Assembly (NCBI RefSeq): GCF_000003855.2
Contig: NW_003101649.1
Location: 430,615-473,613 of the forward strand
Direction: 5' to 3'
Source of the DNA: Blastomyces gilchristii SLH14081
Lineage: Eukaryota; Ascomycota; Eurotiomycetes; Onygenales; Ajellomycetaceae
DNA length: 42,999 nucleotides
Every line of letters begins with the position of its first letter. The first letter of the stretch is position 1. A program made the translations under genes and the position numbers. Under the pieces are notes generated by a model. The model saw nothing but the letters and a program-made list of their open reading frames with translations. It ran no database searches and was not told the origin of the DNA. This document shows positions 12,946 through 25,061 of this stretch, in pieces.

Positions 12946-13014
12946 TATCTTCATAATTACAGATCAGAAATCTTTCAAAATCAAGAAGATTGATACATAT
13001 GACTAGGTCTCTTC

Positions 13015-13260
13015 ATCTTACAATTTGTATGCCAATTTGGCCCGGGGTTGTGATGTGATAGGGGAGAATGGGGGATAATTCCACACAGGAGTTTTGAACA
13101 ACATCTGGTACATGTTTGGCTGGATAACTTCACCATCACACAGGGTATGCAGTCGGCAATAGGGCAAAATGCTCATATGATCGAGGGCTTTTCAATGAAT
13201 CTATCAGCGGGTTCTTATTCAAAAAATCGAGTGAGTTCGTAGTGAAGTGATTTTGTTGAT
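13015..13260. other. Unmutated GC-balanced spacer between two LINE relics
   Basis: About 245 bases with GGCCCGGGG, GTCGGC, ATCGAGGGC and other CG or CC words, in contrast to the DNA on either side. Nothing else in the window matches it. Both strands were read in all frames without a convincing protein or RNA. It behaves like single-copy DNA trapped between repeats, since repeat-directed mutation would not touch it. It could be a shred of a former host gene. Confidence 0.55.
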
Positions 13261-13261
13261 A

Positions 13262-14966
13262 CTGATTTTCTTTTTTTTTTTTTTTTTCTCTTCTTTTGTA
13301 TGAATCTTCTCAGTTTTCTCAGAATTATGGGCAGATTTTGAGAGAGCAGATTTAGAGACAGCAGATTCCGCTGCTTGAAGTTGAGTATATATTTTCTTCC
13401 GATTCAAAGAAGAAGAAGAAGAAGTAGAAGAAGAAGAAGCAAAAGATGAAGAGTCAGTTATTGTACTAGAAATTTTCAATGTTTTTTCAACTGTGTTTGA
13501 AATTTCAAGTTTGAACTTGATCATCTTCTGTAGTTGTCTAGCCTGAGTATGAAGAATTAATAGAACTTCTTCATTCATCTTACTCAGACACTGTTTTTCA
13601 AGAATTTTGCTTGCTTTTTCAAGTTTCTATATTTCAAGAACTTGTTGTTTCTAGACTGATCATGTGACCGTGTCTGAGATCAGAACCAGAATATTTAATA
13701 TTCTCATTATCAATATAACTAATTTTCTTACATGGTTTTAAGATTAGATAGTAGTTTCATACTGTTTCCATAAGCCTTACTGTCTACTCTTGTCACATTT
13801 TTCAAATGAATTCGTGATTTTCACTTCTCAATTTAAAATTCTTTTTATTGCTGTAAATGACTTTAAATCTCATTTAAGTGTTATCAAAAAGCTTTACTTT
13901 TAACAAAATTAAAAATAATCTAAAAAAACCTCAAAATGTTTAAAAATAGTAACTTTATGCTAAGAATTAGACTAAATGAAATCAAATGAGATCACTTTCT
14001 TATTTTTTCAAAGTCATGATCTCATTTTGAGATCTGATAAATAGTCACTTTGTATACTTTTATAATGATTAGTCTTAGTGAGATTCATGCTAAGAAATGT
14101 ATGAGATCAGATCAAATGAGACTAAATGTGAAATTCATAATTTCAGTAGTCAGTCTAGTTGTTTCTCTATTTCTTTTTTCTGTCTTCTCTTCAGAATTTG
14201 ATTCTCAGAAATAGCATTTGCGAAAGCATCTTTTTTCATATTAACTGAGTGTATTTTTGAACTTATTTTACTCACTCAATGAAAAGTTCATCAGACTGTT
14301 TTAATTGAGAGATTTATCAGTCTATTTTCAATTGAAAAGTTGATTAGACTATTTTAAAAGATGAATGAAAGACTTTTATGTGTAAAATATCTGATTTTTT
14401 ATCACACTAGTTCAGTAACTAGGTTAGATTTTTGAAGAGAATCTAAGAAACTAAAATTGATTTTTAAGATGAATTAATAAAATCTTTACAATCTCTTTCT
14501 TGAAATACAGTAAGAAAAGGTATGATATCAATTGATAGTAAATCAAATAATATGACAGTTTTTGAGAGAAAAACTGATAAAAAATAAGTTAATTTTTTAC
14601 AGAGAAATTGATTAAAACTATTTAATTTTATTCTAAATCATTCAATTCTTCTCACACAATAAGTGTGCAAACTCAAATCAGTTAATAAAGAGTGTAAAAA
14701 AGAATTAAGTATTAATGAAAGCTCTTCAGTCACTGAAAAAGTAATTCTTACTTAAAAGAATGTGAAATTATAACAGAAAATAACTCTGTTTTTAATTCTT
14801 TATAAGAATATTGTATAAAACTCAGAGAAAAACATCTTACTTTTTCAAGAGAAGTAAAAAACTAATTCTAAGATCTTTTTTTTTTTTTGTTTACATTAAC
14901 TGCTGCAGAAGAATGAGATAGAAACTGTTAAAATATACACTACTGTATACTTTCTATCAAGACTTT
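13262..14966 (-). mobile_element. LINE fragment C (ORF1 and 5' UTR part), split by a MITE
   Basis: Minus-strand LINE sequence matching copy A from about 11,080 to 12,310. 13,219-13,578 is an open frame with MNEEVLLILHTQARQLQ, the ORF1 amino-terminal third, which in copy A lies at about 11,054-11,390. The interrupted ORF1 continues right of the MITE (14,166 to about 14,262), where the original start codon has become ATA. The left edge is a T-rich run (13,269-13,287) rather than a LINE tail, so the fragment is truncated. The rest, to 14,966, is non-coding 5' UTR. Not functional. Confidence 0.75.
13652..14157 (-). mobile_element. hAT-type MITE, copy 1 (506 bp)
   Basis: Bounded by TAGACTG and CAGTCTA and flanked by an exact 8-bp target duplication GTTGTTTC (13,644-13,651 and 14,158-14,165). 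The uninterrupted LINE A sequence near 11,450 has only one copy of the equivalent site. Non-coding. It aligns in reverse orientation with the element at 34,023-34,527, and its termini match those of the 5.79-kb element at 17,183-22,971. Eight-base target duplications are the hallmark of hAT transposons. It would have been moved in trans. Confidence 0.85.
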
Positions 14967-14970
14967 CCCT

Positions 14971-15348
14971 TGCCCCGGTAGCTGAATGGTTAATGCGGCC
15001 ACCCGGTAACTTAGCACCTTGGCGTGGGAAATGAAGGTGTGTGAGTTTGAAACCCGCAGAGAATACATTAAATTCAGAACTCAAGCACCTTAGGTTTCTA
15101 ATAAATACAGAGGTGTACAAATCGCTCCAACAAATCACTCTATGTTCCTGGAATGAGAAGTTATTATCACATGTATTTAATTGTCACTTCTTTGTATTTT
15201 CTATGTTCTTGTTATCTTGGCATGATGTCAACACCTGTATTTTCTTCTGTATAATCAACACTTGACCTGTATTTAACATCACGCAAGGACTCATCATAAG
15301 CTCAGCTTGCATATGAGTATAATGAAAGAATAATAATAATAATAATAA
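14971..15348 (+). mobile_element. tRNA-derived SINE with LINE-like tail
   Basis: The first 87 bases look like a class II (long variable arm) tRNA: A-box-like TAGCTGAATGG at 14,978-14,988 and B-box-like GAGTTTGAAACCC at 15,043-15,055, the two parts of a Pol III promoter. The body (15,060-15,300) has no homology I recognise. It ends in an (AAT)n tail (15,329-15,348). The 33 bases from about 15,301 closely match the last bases of LINE B before its own (AAT)n tail (roughly 24 of 33 positions). It is GC-balanced and little mutated, unlike its neighbours. A diverged tRNA gene is possible, but the tail argues for a SINE. The minus-strand frame 14,896-15,138 across it is not a gene. Confidence 0.7.
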
Positions 15349-15350
15349 GT

Positions 15351-17182
15351 ACATCATTTCTCATTCAAGCTACTACTGCTTTTTATTTCAAAACTCTGAG
15401 ATAAAGTCAAAAGTAGTGATCTATGAAAGAAAGAGATTAAGATATTAATTTAATCTAAGATTTAATATTATATCTGACTCTGATATTCTAGTGAGTGATA
15501 TTATAGATAAAGAAAATGAGTTTAATACTATACAGCTTATAAATATCTATAATGAAAAGTTATTAAAGAAAAATACCAATATCTGAATAATTGATTGAGG
15601 ATTTTTGACTATAACTTCATTAAAAAACTCTATAATTATAGAAGATTTCAATGCATATTATCTCTGATAGAATTTAGAATGCAGAAGAGTAGTAAGAGTA
15701 GATAAACTAGTTGAATGAACTTTTAAGAATTTAATAGATTTAGTTAACAAGTCTGATGAATAAACATTCTTTAGAAAAGATATAAAATAGAAATCTATTA
15801 TAAATCTAATCTTCATATTATTAAATCTAATTGAAAAAAGACTTTTAAACTGATTTTTAATATAAATGAGACATCAGAATCAGATTATGAGATTATTTAA
15901 TTTAATATTAAACTGAGTGATAAATAAATAAGTGAAAATCTTCTTCTCTCTAATTAATACAACTTTGAAAAAGCTGGTTTAAAAGTAGTTAAAGAAAGTA
16001 TAAAACTATTAAAATCTGAAAAGTAAAGTAAGCTCTATTGAAATCTCAGTCAAGATATCTTAAATAAAATACTTAAGAATAGAGTAAAGCCGCTTACATC
16101 TATTATTCTAATAAGTATTAAAGATAATATTTCAGAGAAGAAGTCTTCTGAGTATTTCAAATCTTCATAAAATAAGAATATTATATCTAAATGAAAATAC
16201 TTAGTCACTGCTAGAAGAGATTGAAAGAATAATATAATATCTGATAAAGAGTTCAAAACTCTTTAGATTTAAATTCAGAGAAAGAGAATATATCACTTTA
16301 TAACTGTATTAATGAAAATGACTGAGAATGATATGAACTTATATAAGATAAACTAGAGTTAGCTATCTTCTCAACTTCAATTAAAACTGCTACAGAGCTT
16401 GATTCAATCAATCACTTAATTATTCAAAATACATATTTCTACTTAAAGAATGAATATTTTAAGCTCTTTTTCAATCTTTTAAAAAAAATCATTATTATTC
16501 TGAATACTGGAGAGAAGTCACTGAAGTGATTCTTATAAAATCTAATAGAAAAGCTTCACTTTCTAAGTTATATAGAGTAATATCTCTATTAAACTGTCTG
16601 AAAAAGATTTTAGAAAAGATAATAGCTACTAAACTATCTTTTATAAGTTCTATTCATAATTCTCTTCTATTTAATGAATAAATGAGAGTTAGAAAATAAT
16701 ATTATACAATTAACACTGTTTTCTCAGTTATTTATAATATTTAAATAGCAAAGTATAAAGATCTGGTCTCAACTGCAGTTTTTATTAATATAAAAGATAT
16801 ATTTAATTATGTTTTAAAGTCAAAGATGATTCATATTTTAAAGATATTAAAACTATTACTTTCTCTAATAAAATAGATTAACTATTTTATATTTAAAAGA
16901 ATTATATAACTATTTCTTAATGAAATGAAATAAAATAAATCTGAGATAAAAATAAAAGTACTGTAAGAATCTTTAATCTTATCTATTTTATTTAAACATA
17001 CACTGTATATCTATTCAGAATAGAGATGATGAAAATAGTAAGATCTTTAAGTTATATGAATAATATTGATCTAGTCTACAGTTTAAAAACATTCAAAGAG
17101 ACTTAGAAGTAATTAAAAAAGTAGTAAAGAAAATCTTTATTAGAGCAGATATTAATTAAATTTAATTTAATATGAATAAATC
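15351..17182 (+). pseudogene. LINE B ORF2, endonuclease and reverse transcriptase relic
   Basis: The plus strand near 15,470-15,600 repeats the endonuclease piece seen in copy A (SDSDILVSDIID then INIYNEK). Reverse transcriptase motifs follow; the active-site region at 17,053-17,064 reads YMNN followed by IDLV, with both catalytic Asp positions now Asn. No open frame longer than about 60 codons remains. The coding sequence resumes after the hAT insertion, at 22,980. Confidence 0.7.
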
Positions 17183-17975
17183 TAGACTGGCCGGCGGGAT
17201 CATGAATTTCACATTTGATCTCATTTGATCTGATCTCATACATTTCTTGACGTGAGTCTCATCAGAACCAAGTATGAAAAAAATTTGAAAATGAACCATT
17301 TCTGAGAGAAATAATGTGAAAAATAATCAGATTTAATACAAGAACAGTGAAATGAGAGTAATTTCTCAGAATAGACTGTGAAAGATAATCATTCTTTCAA
17401 AATCAGAATGAGACTGAGACTGAAGATCAAATTCAGTCTCATTCAGTTTATTCAGTGATGACTTATATAATCAGAATTTGATAATAATTATTGATAATAC
17501 TCATGAAACAACTAAATACATTCTTGTACAAGTTTATTCTTCACTTTCTCATAAAAACTACACTTCTCTGATATACTATGATCAGAGATATTAAACTGTC
17601 TGATAATTCTATGTTTTACAATCATGAGTTTCTTGATTATTTCTTCTTATAATTGTTCTCAGTAATAGTGATAAGTATCTCAGCTTGAGTTGAACTTTCA
17701 CTTCATTCTCATCTCTGTCAATGAAATTGTCAGAATATCATGTATCATCAGTGTAACAGTTGAATATATACTCTTAACAATTTTTCATAACTCTAGAATT
17801 GATTTGATGTGTAGATTTATCAGATTGTCTTGAAAATAGCAGTCAAATTTAGTTTTATAAGTATATAGTTTTACCTGATTTTCAGTTGCAATCAATGTAT
17901 ATAAGTTCTGTTTCAAAGTTAGTATTATAGTTCTATATAATATGAAGTGTTATCAAAGATCATTACTTATTAGAG

Positions 17976-18430
17976 AATGATATTTCACTATCTTCATATC
18001 TCTAACATCTACTCATTTAAATCTCTGATAGTTAGCATTGTAGTAGTCTCAGACTAATTTAATATATAAGTCTCATTTCTTCTCTGTTCAATCTTGAGAA
18101 GTGTAGATATTAACTCAATGAGAGAAATCTAGTAGAGCTGCTATAGTATAATTCTCTGTAAAAGATTGTTCAGTTTTACTGTAATAATATACTAGTTTAT
18201 TTCTTACAGTAATAATAGCCTGTGCTATATTATTATCTCAGACTGAATTTCTTTTTAAGTGATTCAACTGCTTCTTAAGATAAGTAAATAAACTATTATA
18301 CATTTATCAGACTGACTGCAGTATTAATATATAAGTGATTAAGACTGTCTTCATTATCTTATAAAACTGAAACAGTAACTTAATTATATATTTCAACTGA
18401 GTTCACTTCATATCAGAAAGTTTCAATGTC
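17976..18430 (-). pseudogene. hAT transposase relic, catalytic-domain segment
   Basis: One minus-strand frame stays recognisable over about 150 codons, broken by TGA and TAG stops. Conserved-looking words in order: TLKLSDMK, MYNSLFTYLKKQLNHLK, AQAIITVRNKLVYYYSKTEQ, NYTIAALLDFSH, DLYIKLV and DYYNANYQRFK. This succession (a YN-L-LE-like helix, the KL-YYSKT word, the IA-LLDP-like word) is typical of the hAT RNase H-fold transposase before the dimerisation domain. Stops sit where Trp or Arg is expected. The carboxy end to about 17,500 and the amino end are too decayed to place. The family call rests on these words plus the 8-bp target duplication. Confidence 0.6.
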
Positions 18431-20389
18431 TGAATCTTTTCTCAATCAGAGTATTATACTTAATAATTAATTATCTAATACAATTGAAGAGTTTAAATAG
18501 TTATCTTATATATTGAACTTCACTATGTTCTAATATTCTGTATTATATTCAGTGATATAACTGATTTATTTATTTATTAAATATTATGAAATCATTATTA
18601 TTATTTAGAGAAGATATAAATCACATTAGCAATGTTTCAAATCTATGATATTTAAATTATTAATCAATCTATTCAAAATTAACAGTAGTGTTATTAAAAA
18701 GTATTATTAAAAAGCAATATTAAAAAGTGTTATCAAAAAACATTATCTTTTCAAAGTGAATACAAAAGTTACTTAAGTAATCACTTTTATCTCATTCTTA
18801 TCTCAAGAATCAGTCATCTCATTATTCATCATCTCAATGTTAAGATTCTTTATCAGTGTTTATATCATAAGTTGAATCACATGAGCAATGTAGAGAATAT
18901 AACCTTATTTATTATTTTAGATATACAAAGTCAACTTTTGCTCTAAGCTCTTCATCATAGTGTAGTTATTCACAGTATTATCAGTTATAATTATAAGAAG
19001 ACTGAGACTAATATTTTAATAGTTATTTTTAATCACTGTTCTTAATATCTCTGTTATATAATTCTCAGTATGACTACTGATCAATGATTTAAATTCAATT
19101 AATGTCTCTTAATAAGTTCAGTTCTTATGAATATAATAACATATAACTCTTATAAATATAAGATTATTTGTACTAGTTTATGTATTCACTGTGAGAGACA
19201 CTCTTCAATGATTCTTCAACTCTGATTCTAGATATTGTATATTAACTTTGTAGTATATCTTGAGATTGAACTGAGAATATAATCAATATGAAATATAAAG
19301 ATTCGAATTAAGTATTTGAAGAAGTGTTCAGAATTCAGGGTTTTTAATTGATCAAAGAGAAAGATTCAGAAATATACACATATAAAGTAATTATTCACAG
19401 AAGTTATCAGATAAGAGTTATAAAATCAGAGTACTGATATATAATCATTTTCACATGATTTTCTTCAAATTAGAAAGTTAGTGTTATTAAAAATCATTAT
19501 CTGATAGAGTAACTTATCAGCTCAGTAGTAATTTTCTGATTATTTTTCTTTTATTATCTGTATTCTGATGACTTTAGATGTCAGAAAATTTTATCAGAGT
19601 TATAATCAGTTCATGATAAATGTTTCTGAATGAAGTTACAGTGATTATAGTAGAGAGATAACTCTTCAGTAATCTGCAATGTAATTCATTAATAATTATT
19701 TTATAGTTCATCTTAATATTTGTGTTGAGTTTTTCATAAATTTCATGACCTGAAATCAGATGTAAAGAATGAAATGATTATTCATTATAATTGAAAGAAA
19801 GTATTCTGTATTGAATTGTAAATAATATAGACTTTCTAATTCACAGTGATTTCTTGAAGAGTTTATGAATCTTCAATAGAAATTAAAGAAATGAAAGAAG
19901 TGAATTCAGAAGATATAATAAAGATTTAAGAAAGATAATAATTTATTTTTAATAAAGATTATAACTGATCACTGATGTGTGTAAGAAGAATTATTATAAG
20001 AGATAATAATCTTCTCTCTTAGCTTAGTTATAATTTTAATACTAACTCAGATTGAATATCATCAATATATAAAAATAAATAAACAATCTTGATTAATCTC
20101 TGTCATATTTCTTGAAATATATTAATATTATAAAAGAGAGTGTTATCAAATTATATTATTAGATAATATCATTAAAAATATATTAATATTATGAATATCA
20201 ATATTGAAAAAATGCTAATACTTATACATTATAGTGATTTGTGAATCATGATAGTTAAATATATATATATATATTATTTCTGACATTGATTACAACTTGT
20301 ACAATAATTTTTGAAAACTTAAAATCAATTTTAATTATTAATAATTATGAACTTATAACTAACTAATATAAAAAGAAAAAAACTTTTTC

Positions 20390-21170
20390 TACTTATTATC
20401 TTTCTTCTCTTTCTTATTCTTCTTATTATTCTTCATAATTTACTTTTTATTCTTATTTTTCTTCTTCTTCTTCTTATCTAAGATAATAATCATCTTAAAA
20501 TCTTTCTCTGCTGTTTTATCAAAGAAGAGTTTCTACTGCTCTCTCTCAGTCAGATTAATCTGTATCTTAAAATCTCACATTTTCTAGTCTGCTGTCTCAG
20601 GTTTCATCTCAGTAGTAAGCAGATTAGTATGTTCAGAGAACAGAACTGTCTTCTCAATATTCTGAATTTTGAAGTGCATTTAAGATCTGAATAAGACCTT
20701 AATTCTCTTCTTCTCTGTCAGCTTCTGCTAATTAATTAGAGAATAGAAGTATTATCAAAAATCATTATCTCTTAATAAATAAAAAACTTATCAGTTTTAA
20801 CTTCTTTATCTCTCACTTCAATACTCTCTTAATCTCTTTCTACTGTTACTTATTTATAGTAATACTCTTCTTCTCTCTCTCTCTCTTTATCTTAATCTTA
20901 AATCATTCTTGAGACTTCTTCTGATTTCACTGCTACTGTATAAGACTCTTCACTATCTTCTTTTTCAATCTCTCACAGATAGTATTCATTCATATTATTT
21001 CTATACTTAGTTCAGTCTAAATCTATCAGAAGTATTACTTAAAATTGTTATTATTCTACTCTCTTACAGAGTCTCTTCAAGATATTATAATATGTCTTAC
21101 AACCTGTCTTTTCTTACTTGAATATCTTCTTCTTCTCTCTCTTCAATCTGTGACAGTGCTCACGCGTCTT
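20390..21170 (-). pseudogene. Lysine-rich coding relic inside the hAT element
   Basis: On the minus strand a frame can be followed through stops from about 21,170 to 20,390. It has CKTYYNILKRLCKRVE near 21,080, then an acidic stretch (EIEKEDSEESYTVAVKSEEV) near 20,950, and ends with a run of Lys and Asn codons near 20,390-20,480. I do not recognise a family. It could be the amino-terminal part of the transposase or a second protein of the element. Part of the Lys-rich end may simply be an (AAG)n expansion. Confidence 0.35.
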
Positions 21171-21266
21171 GATAGTTCACAGTACTATAGAATATTTGAA
21201 GAAGAATAACATGATTGATTTCAGTGAGTGTTAAAGAGAAATGAAGATAGAAGAGATAATCAGAAA

Positions 21267-21354
21267 TAATATGATAATAATAATAATAGTAATAATAATG
21301 ATAATAATAATAATAATAATGATAATGATGATGATAATGATAATAATAATAATA
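21267..21354. repeat. (ATA/ATG)n simple repeat
   Basis: A run of ATA, ATG and AGT trinucleotides about 88 bases long, inside the hAT element. No coding interpretation. Confidence 0.8.
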
Positions 21355-22448
21355 AAAGAGAGAGTGTATTAAAACATATTACTGACTTATCAAATATAAA
21401 GAGATAAAGAAAATATTAACAGCTTTCAGAGATGTATAGAAACAGCTACAGTATTACATAGAAATATCATCTTCATTCAATGCATACACTGTTGATATTC
21501 TTTGTACACAGTTATCATATAATCTATATCAGAGATACATGCAGAAAACAGATCTTTGTTACTAGAAAGAATAATTACAGCAATTCTCTATTTTCATATT
21601 ATAAAGATAAGTTATTCTTATTTCTTTCTTCTCTCTTTTCTCTTCTTCTTCAACTCATCACTAAGTTCAAGCTGATATGAAAACTATTAAAACACTCTTA
21701 GAAACTCTTAAATTAAAGAGTATAGACTAATCAAATTTTAAATACAGAAGAATCAAATTATATTGAATATTATTAATTATTCATTCTCTCTTAATAAAAT
21801 CACAGTCATATCTTTCTTCTTCTCTCTCAAACAAAACATGGCCTGTGAAAAGTGAGTATCATACTAGATTATAATGATCAACAGTCTCAGTACACAGAGC
21901 TGTATACATGCAGTGCATGCTGAACTGAGAGACTGTATAAGTTGCAAATCAGTAGCAGCATCTCAGAGAGAGTCATGCAGCATGAGAAAGCTGTAACTCT
22001 CAGTTATATATACAGAGAGTTAATCATCACAGTAAGTACATGTGCATTGCATGAAAGTAATACTTTTTAATAATACTCAGTCTCTGATATCATGAAAATA
22101 GAGTCTCTCTGTGAGATCTGTTTTTATCAGAAGTCGGAGAATCTTATATTTCTTAAGATCATCTTTACATATCTTATTCATGAAATTGATAAGAGAAATC
22201 ATTGATTTCAGCATTCTGCTCTTGATATTATTCAAGTAACAGCAGAGTTCATTCTGACCACACTTTTTAAGTGTATATTTTCTAAATATTCATATTTATA
22301 CAGATATATACTAATTATTTATTAGATAATATTAAGATAATAACTCATTACAGCTGTGTTACTCTTACTGTGAGAAATATACAGTTAGTAATGAACATTG
22401 CAAAGACTCTGAGAAGTGAGTATTTTAAGAATGCTGCAGCTCTGTAAT

Positions 22449-22604
22449 CTTGATTTTTTTTATTTTTATTTTTTATTTTTTTATTTTTCTTTTATTTTTT
22501 TTTTCTTTTTCTTTCTCTCTTTTTTTTTTCTTCTGATTTTTTCTTGTTTTTATTTTATTTTTTGTTTTTTGTTTTTTTTTTTGTATTTTATATTTTTTTT
22601 ATAA
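22449..22604. repeat. T-rich low-complexity run
   Basis: About 155 bases of T tracts broken by A, C or G. The open frame across it (22,416-22,604, mostly Phe) is an artefact of composition. Confidence 0.85.
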
Positions 22605-22979
22605 TTAAAATTATATGAATTATGATTTGTATTCAGAAAAGTAATGATATTTGATAATACTCTCTATTGAATTTTCAATAAATGAGTACTATGTTATGAT
22701 ATTATATAAGTGAGAAGTAATTTTATAATCTCATTTAATGTCATTCTTAATAATAAGATCAGAATGAAAATGTGACTAAAAATTCAAACATATTCTTTAT
22801 TCAGAACTAGATTTTTATTTGAAAAGTGAATCTGAGATCTTTAATATTTGAAATAACATGATTTGAGATTAATGTAATGAATATAAATCATGATCAGAAG
22901 TAATGCTTTTAGACAATGTAATAACTGTAAAGTTTGATCCTGGTCTCAGACACGGTCACACAGTCAGTCTAAATAAAAC

Positions 22980-24700
22980 TGAGTTAATTCATTTCTTTTC
23001 TAAATTCAATAAGAAAAAACTATATCTAACTCTTTTAAATAAAGAGATTAAACTCAGTTTGAATATTAAATAATTAGAAGCATGATTAAACTCTAAACTA
23101 AATTTTAAATATTATATTTAATAAAGAACTATCAATATAGACAGACTATTGAATAGTATAATCAGACTATTAAATACAGAGAGAGATCTATTCTTTCAGA
23201 CTATAAAACAGTTATATATAGTTCATATCATCTCAGTAGCTGATTATGAAGTTTAAGTTTAATAAAATAATCAAGAAAATTTCACTATATCTTTTCAATG
23301 TTTATAAAATAGAGCTTTGAAAAGAATTCTGAAAGTATTTAAATCATCTTCTATTAAAATAATGAAAATTAAAGCTTTAATTTCTTCTTCTATTATTAGA
23401 TTTGAAAAGATCTGTATAAATTATACTCTAAGAGTTATAGAGATAAGCTTAAATTACATAATCAGAGAAAGAGTCTCTTCTTCATTTTCATTAATTAACT
23501 TAGAACATGAACTGAATTAAAATAGATTTCTTAATTAAAATGTAAATAATGTCTCAAAGAAAATACTCTCTCAACTATATAGACTATATTCACTGATTAA
23601 AAATCAATTTTCTTTATTAAATATTGAGAAAGTTAAATATAAGAAGATATCTCTCTGAAGAGAAAAGCTTAAATTTTTTAGACACTTATAAATAAGTGAA
23701 CTATCTCAAGAGAGAGAATATGAACAGTATTTAAAGAAGATCTCTATTCTTAATATAAAAGACTCTATTCTGATTTATTCAGATAACTTAAAAAATGAGA
23801 ATTTAAATAGATTAGATACAGATATTACTTATATTAAAGATAATATTAATTTTATCTCAGATTTCTAAAATTTAAACTGTGAATCTAAAGTCTTTAATAC
23901 TCAACTATTTATAATAGTGAACACTTTCACACTTATTAAAATAAAATCTTATAAAAGAGAAAATAGTTTGAAAGAGATATAAATATTCTGTAATAGTTCA
24001 ACTGCTTTAAAAAGACTTAGAAATAGTCAGATTTATAATAATTAAATAAATTCTGAACTGATTTTAAATTGTGTTTTAAAAATTCAAAAGAGAAGAATAT
24101 TAAAACTGATAATTTATCTATACTAAGTTTCTACTTATATAAATATTCATAATAATGAATTGACTGATTCAGCTGTAAAAAATAGTTCAGAATTAAGTAC
24201 ATCTATTCAAAAAACAGTATTCTAATCTTTTATAAAGAGAAAGATAAAAGAATCTTTTTTAAATAAGTATAATAAAAACTGACAGAAATAAAAGAAGAGT
24301 ATATATTATTTAAGATTTAAAATAAAACTCAAGTGAAAATCTTATTCAATTAAATATAAAAAGAAAATATTCTCATTTATAATTCAGCTGAAACTAGAAT
24401 ATAATTATTTTAAATCTTATATATAAAGATTTAACAATAGATTTAATTCTGCAGAATACTTATTCTACAATATAAATGAAAATTGTAAGTATATTATAAT
24501 ATATTGTATACTATATAATAGTCTCAGAGTTAGATTAAAAGAGAAGTATAATTTAAATTAATTAAATATAAGATTCTTATTCTCAACTGAGATAGAAATT
24601 AAATACTTAATTAACTTTCTGTCAGAAACTCAAGCAGTTATAAGAAAATAACTGAATTAAGAAATATCTGAATATAAAGAGATGAAAATTGATCAGGTAT
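22980..24700 (+). pseudogene. LINE B ORF2 carboxy region relic
   Basis: The open piece 23,317-23,520 (67 codons) matches the minus-strand piece 7,137-7,340 of copy A nearly residue for residue, including IIRERVSSSFSLI. It corresponds to the segment after reverse transcriptase, where Tad1-type LINEs carry RNase H. The homology to copy A continues past 23,680, covering the site where gypsy copy 1 sits in copy A. From about 24,700 to 25,061 the sequence is non-coding 3' UTR, shared with LINE D. Non-functional. Confidence 0.65.
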
Positions 24701-25061
24701 AGTCTGTTAAAATAGTTATATACTATCTTTTAATATTTTTATTTTATTATAGTCTCTCTTTACTGTACTTTTTCTTTTCTTTTCTATTCTTTTCTATCTA
24801 CTTATTTAATATATCTCTCTTTAAGACTCTGTTCTCTTTTCTTTTATCATGATATTTTTAATGATTTCAAAGTATTAGAAGATGTTAAAATACTGTAATT
24901 TATAAAGAGCTTTTATATTCTGAGCTGAAATTTTCTAATTTTATATATCTGAAATTGATAAATGTATAATAGTTGACTTTATAGATATTAGAAAAACCCT
25001 GAGAACTAAAAGTTTTCAGATAGATGTCATAGACTCTGACTGCATACATCTATAATTGAAG

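Larger units (their letters stand above)
6918..12950 (-). mobile_element. LINE (Tad1-like) copy A, degenerate
   Basis: A non-LTR retrotransposon on the minus strand. In order from right to left: 5' UTR with tandem repeats (about 11,558-12,950), ORF1 with zinc knuckles (about 10,250-11,557), ORF2 with endonuclease (about 9,400-9,950), reverse transcriptase (about 7,700-9,200) and the RNase H/carboxy region (to 6,918). The layout fits the Tad1 clade of ascomycete LINEs. Its 3' end and tail are missing because gypsy copy 1 interrupts it at 6,917/6,918. Matching segments occur in copies B (15,351-25,085), C (13,262-14,966) and D (34,678-35,050). Confidence 0.8.
17183..22971 (-). mobile_element. 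hAT DNA transposon, long copy (5.79 kb), degenerate
   Basis: Bounded by TAGACTGGCC on the left and GTCAGTCTA on the right, with an 8-bp target duplication AATAAATC/AATAAAAC (7 of 8 identical) at 17,175-17,182 and 22,972-22,979. LINE A has the empty site. The left 85 bases match the MITE at 34,023 and the last 35 or so match its right end. Inside, the minus strand carries a hAT transposase relic (17,976-18,430 is clearest). The rest (18,450-20,380 and 21,360-22,440) holds no surviving frame I can identify; simple-sequence runs lie at 21,267-21,354 and 22,449-22,604. It is the likely former source of the two MITEs. Confidence 0.8.

Noticed and set aside
14896..15138. 80-codon minus-strand gene
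   Set aside because: It crosses the border of LINE C and the tRNA-like SINE head, so cannot be one host gene.
21267..21354. CRISPR or structured repeat array
   Set aside because: A plain trinucleotide microsatellite without spacers, in a eukaryotic genome.
22416..22604. Phe-rich membrane protein
   Set aside because: A T-rich low-complexity run; hydrophobicity is a by-product of TTT and TTA codons.
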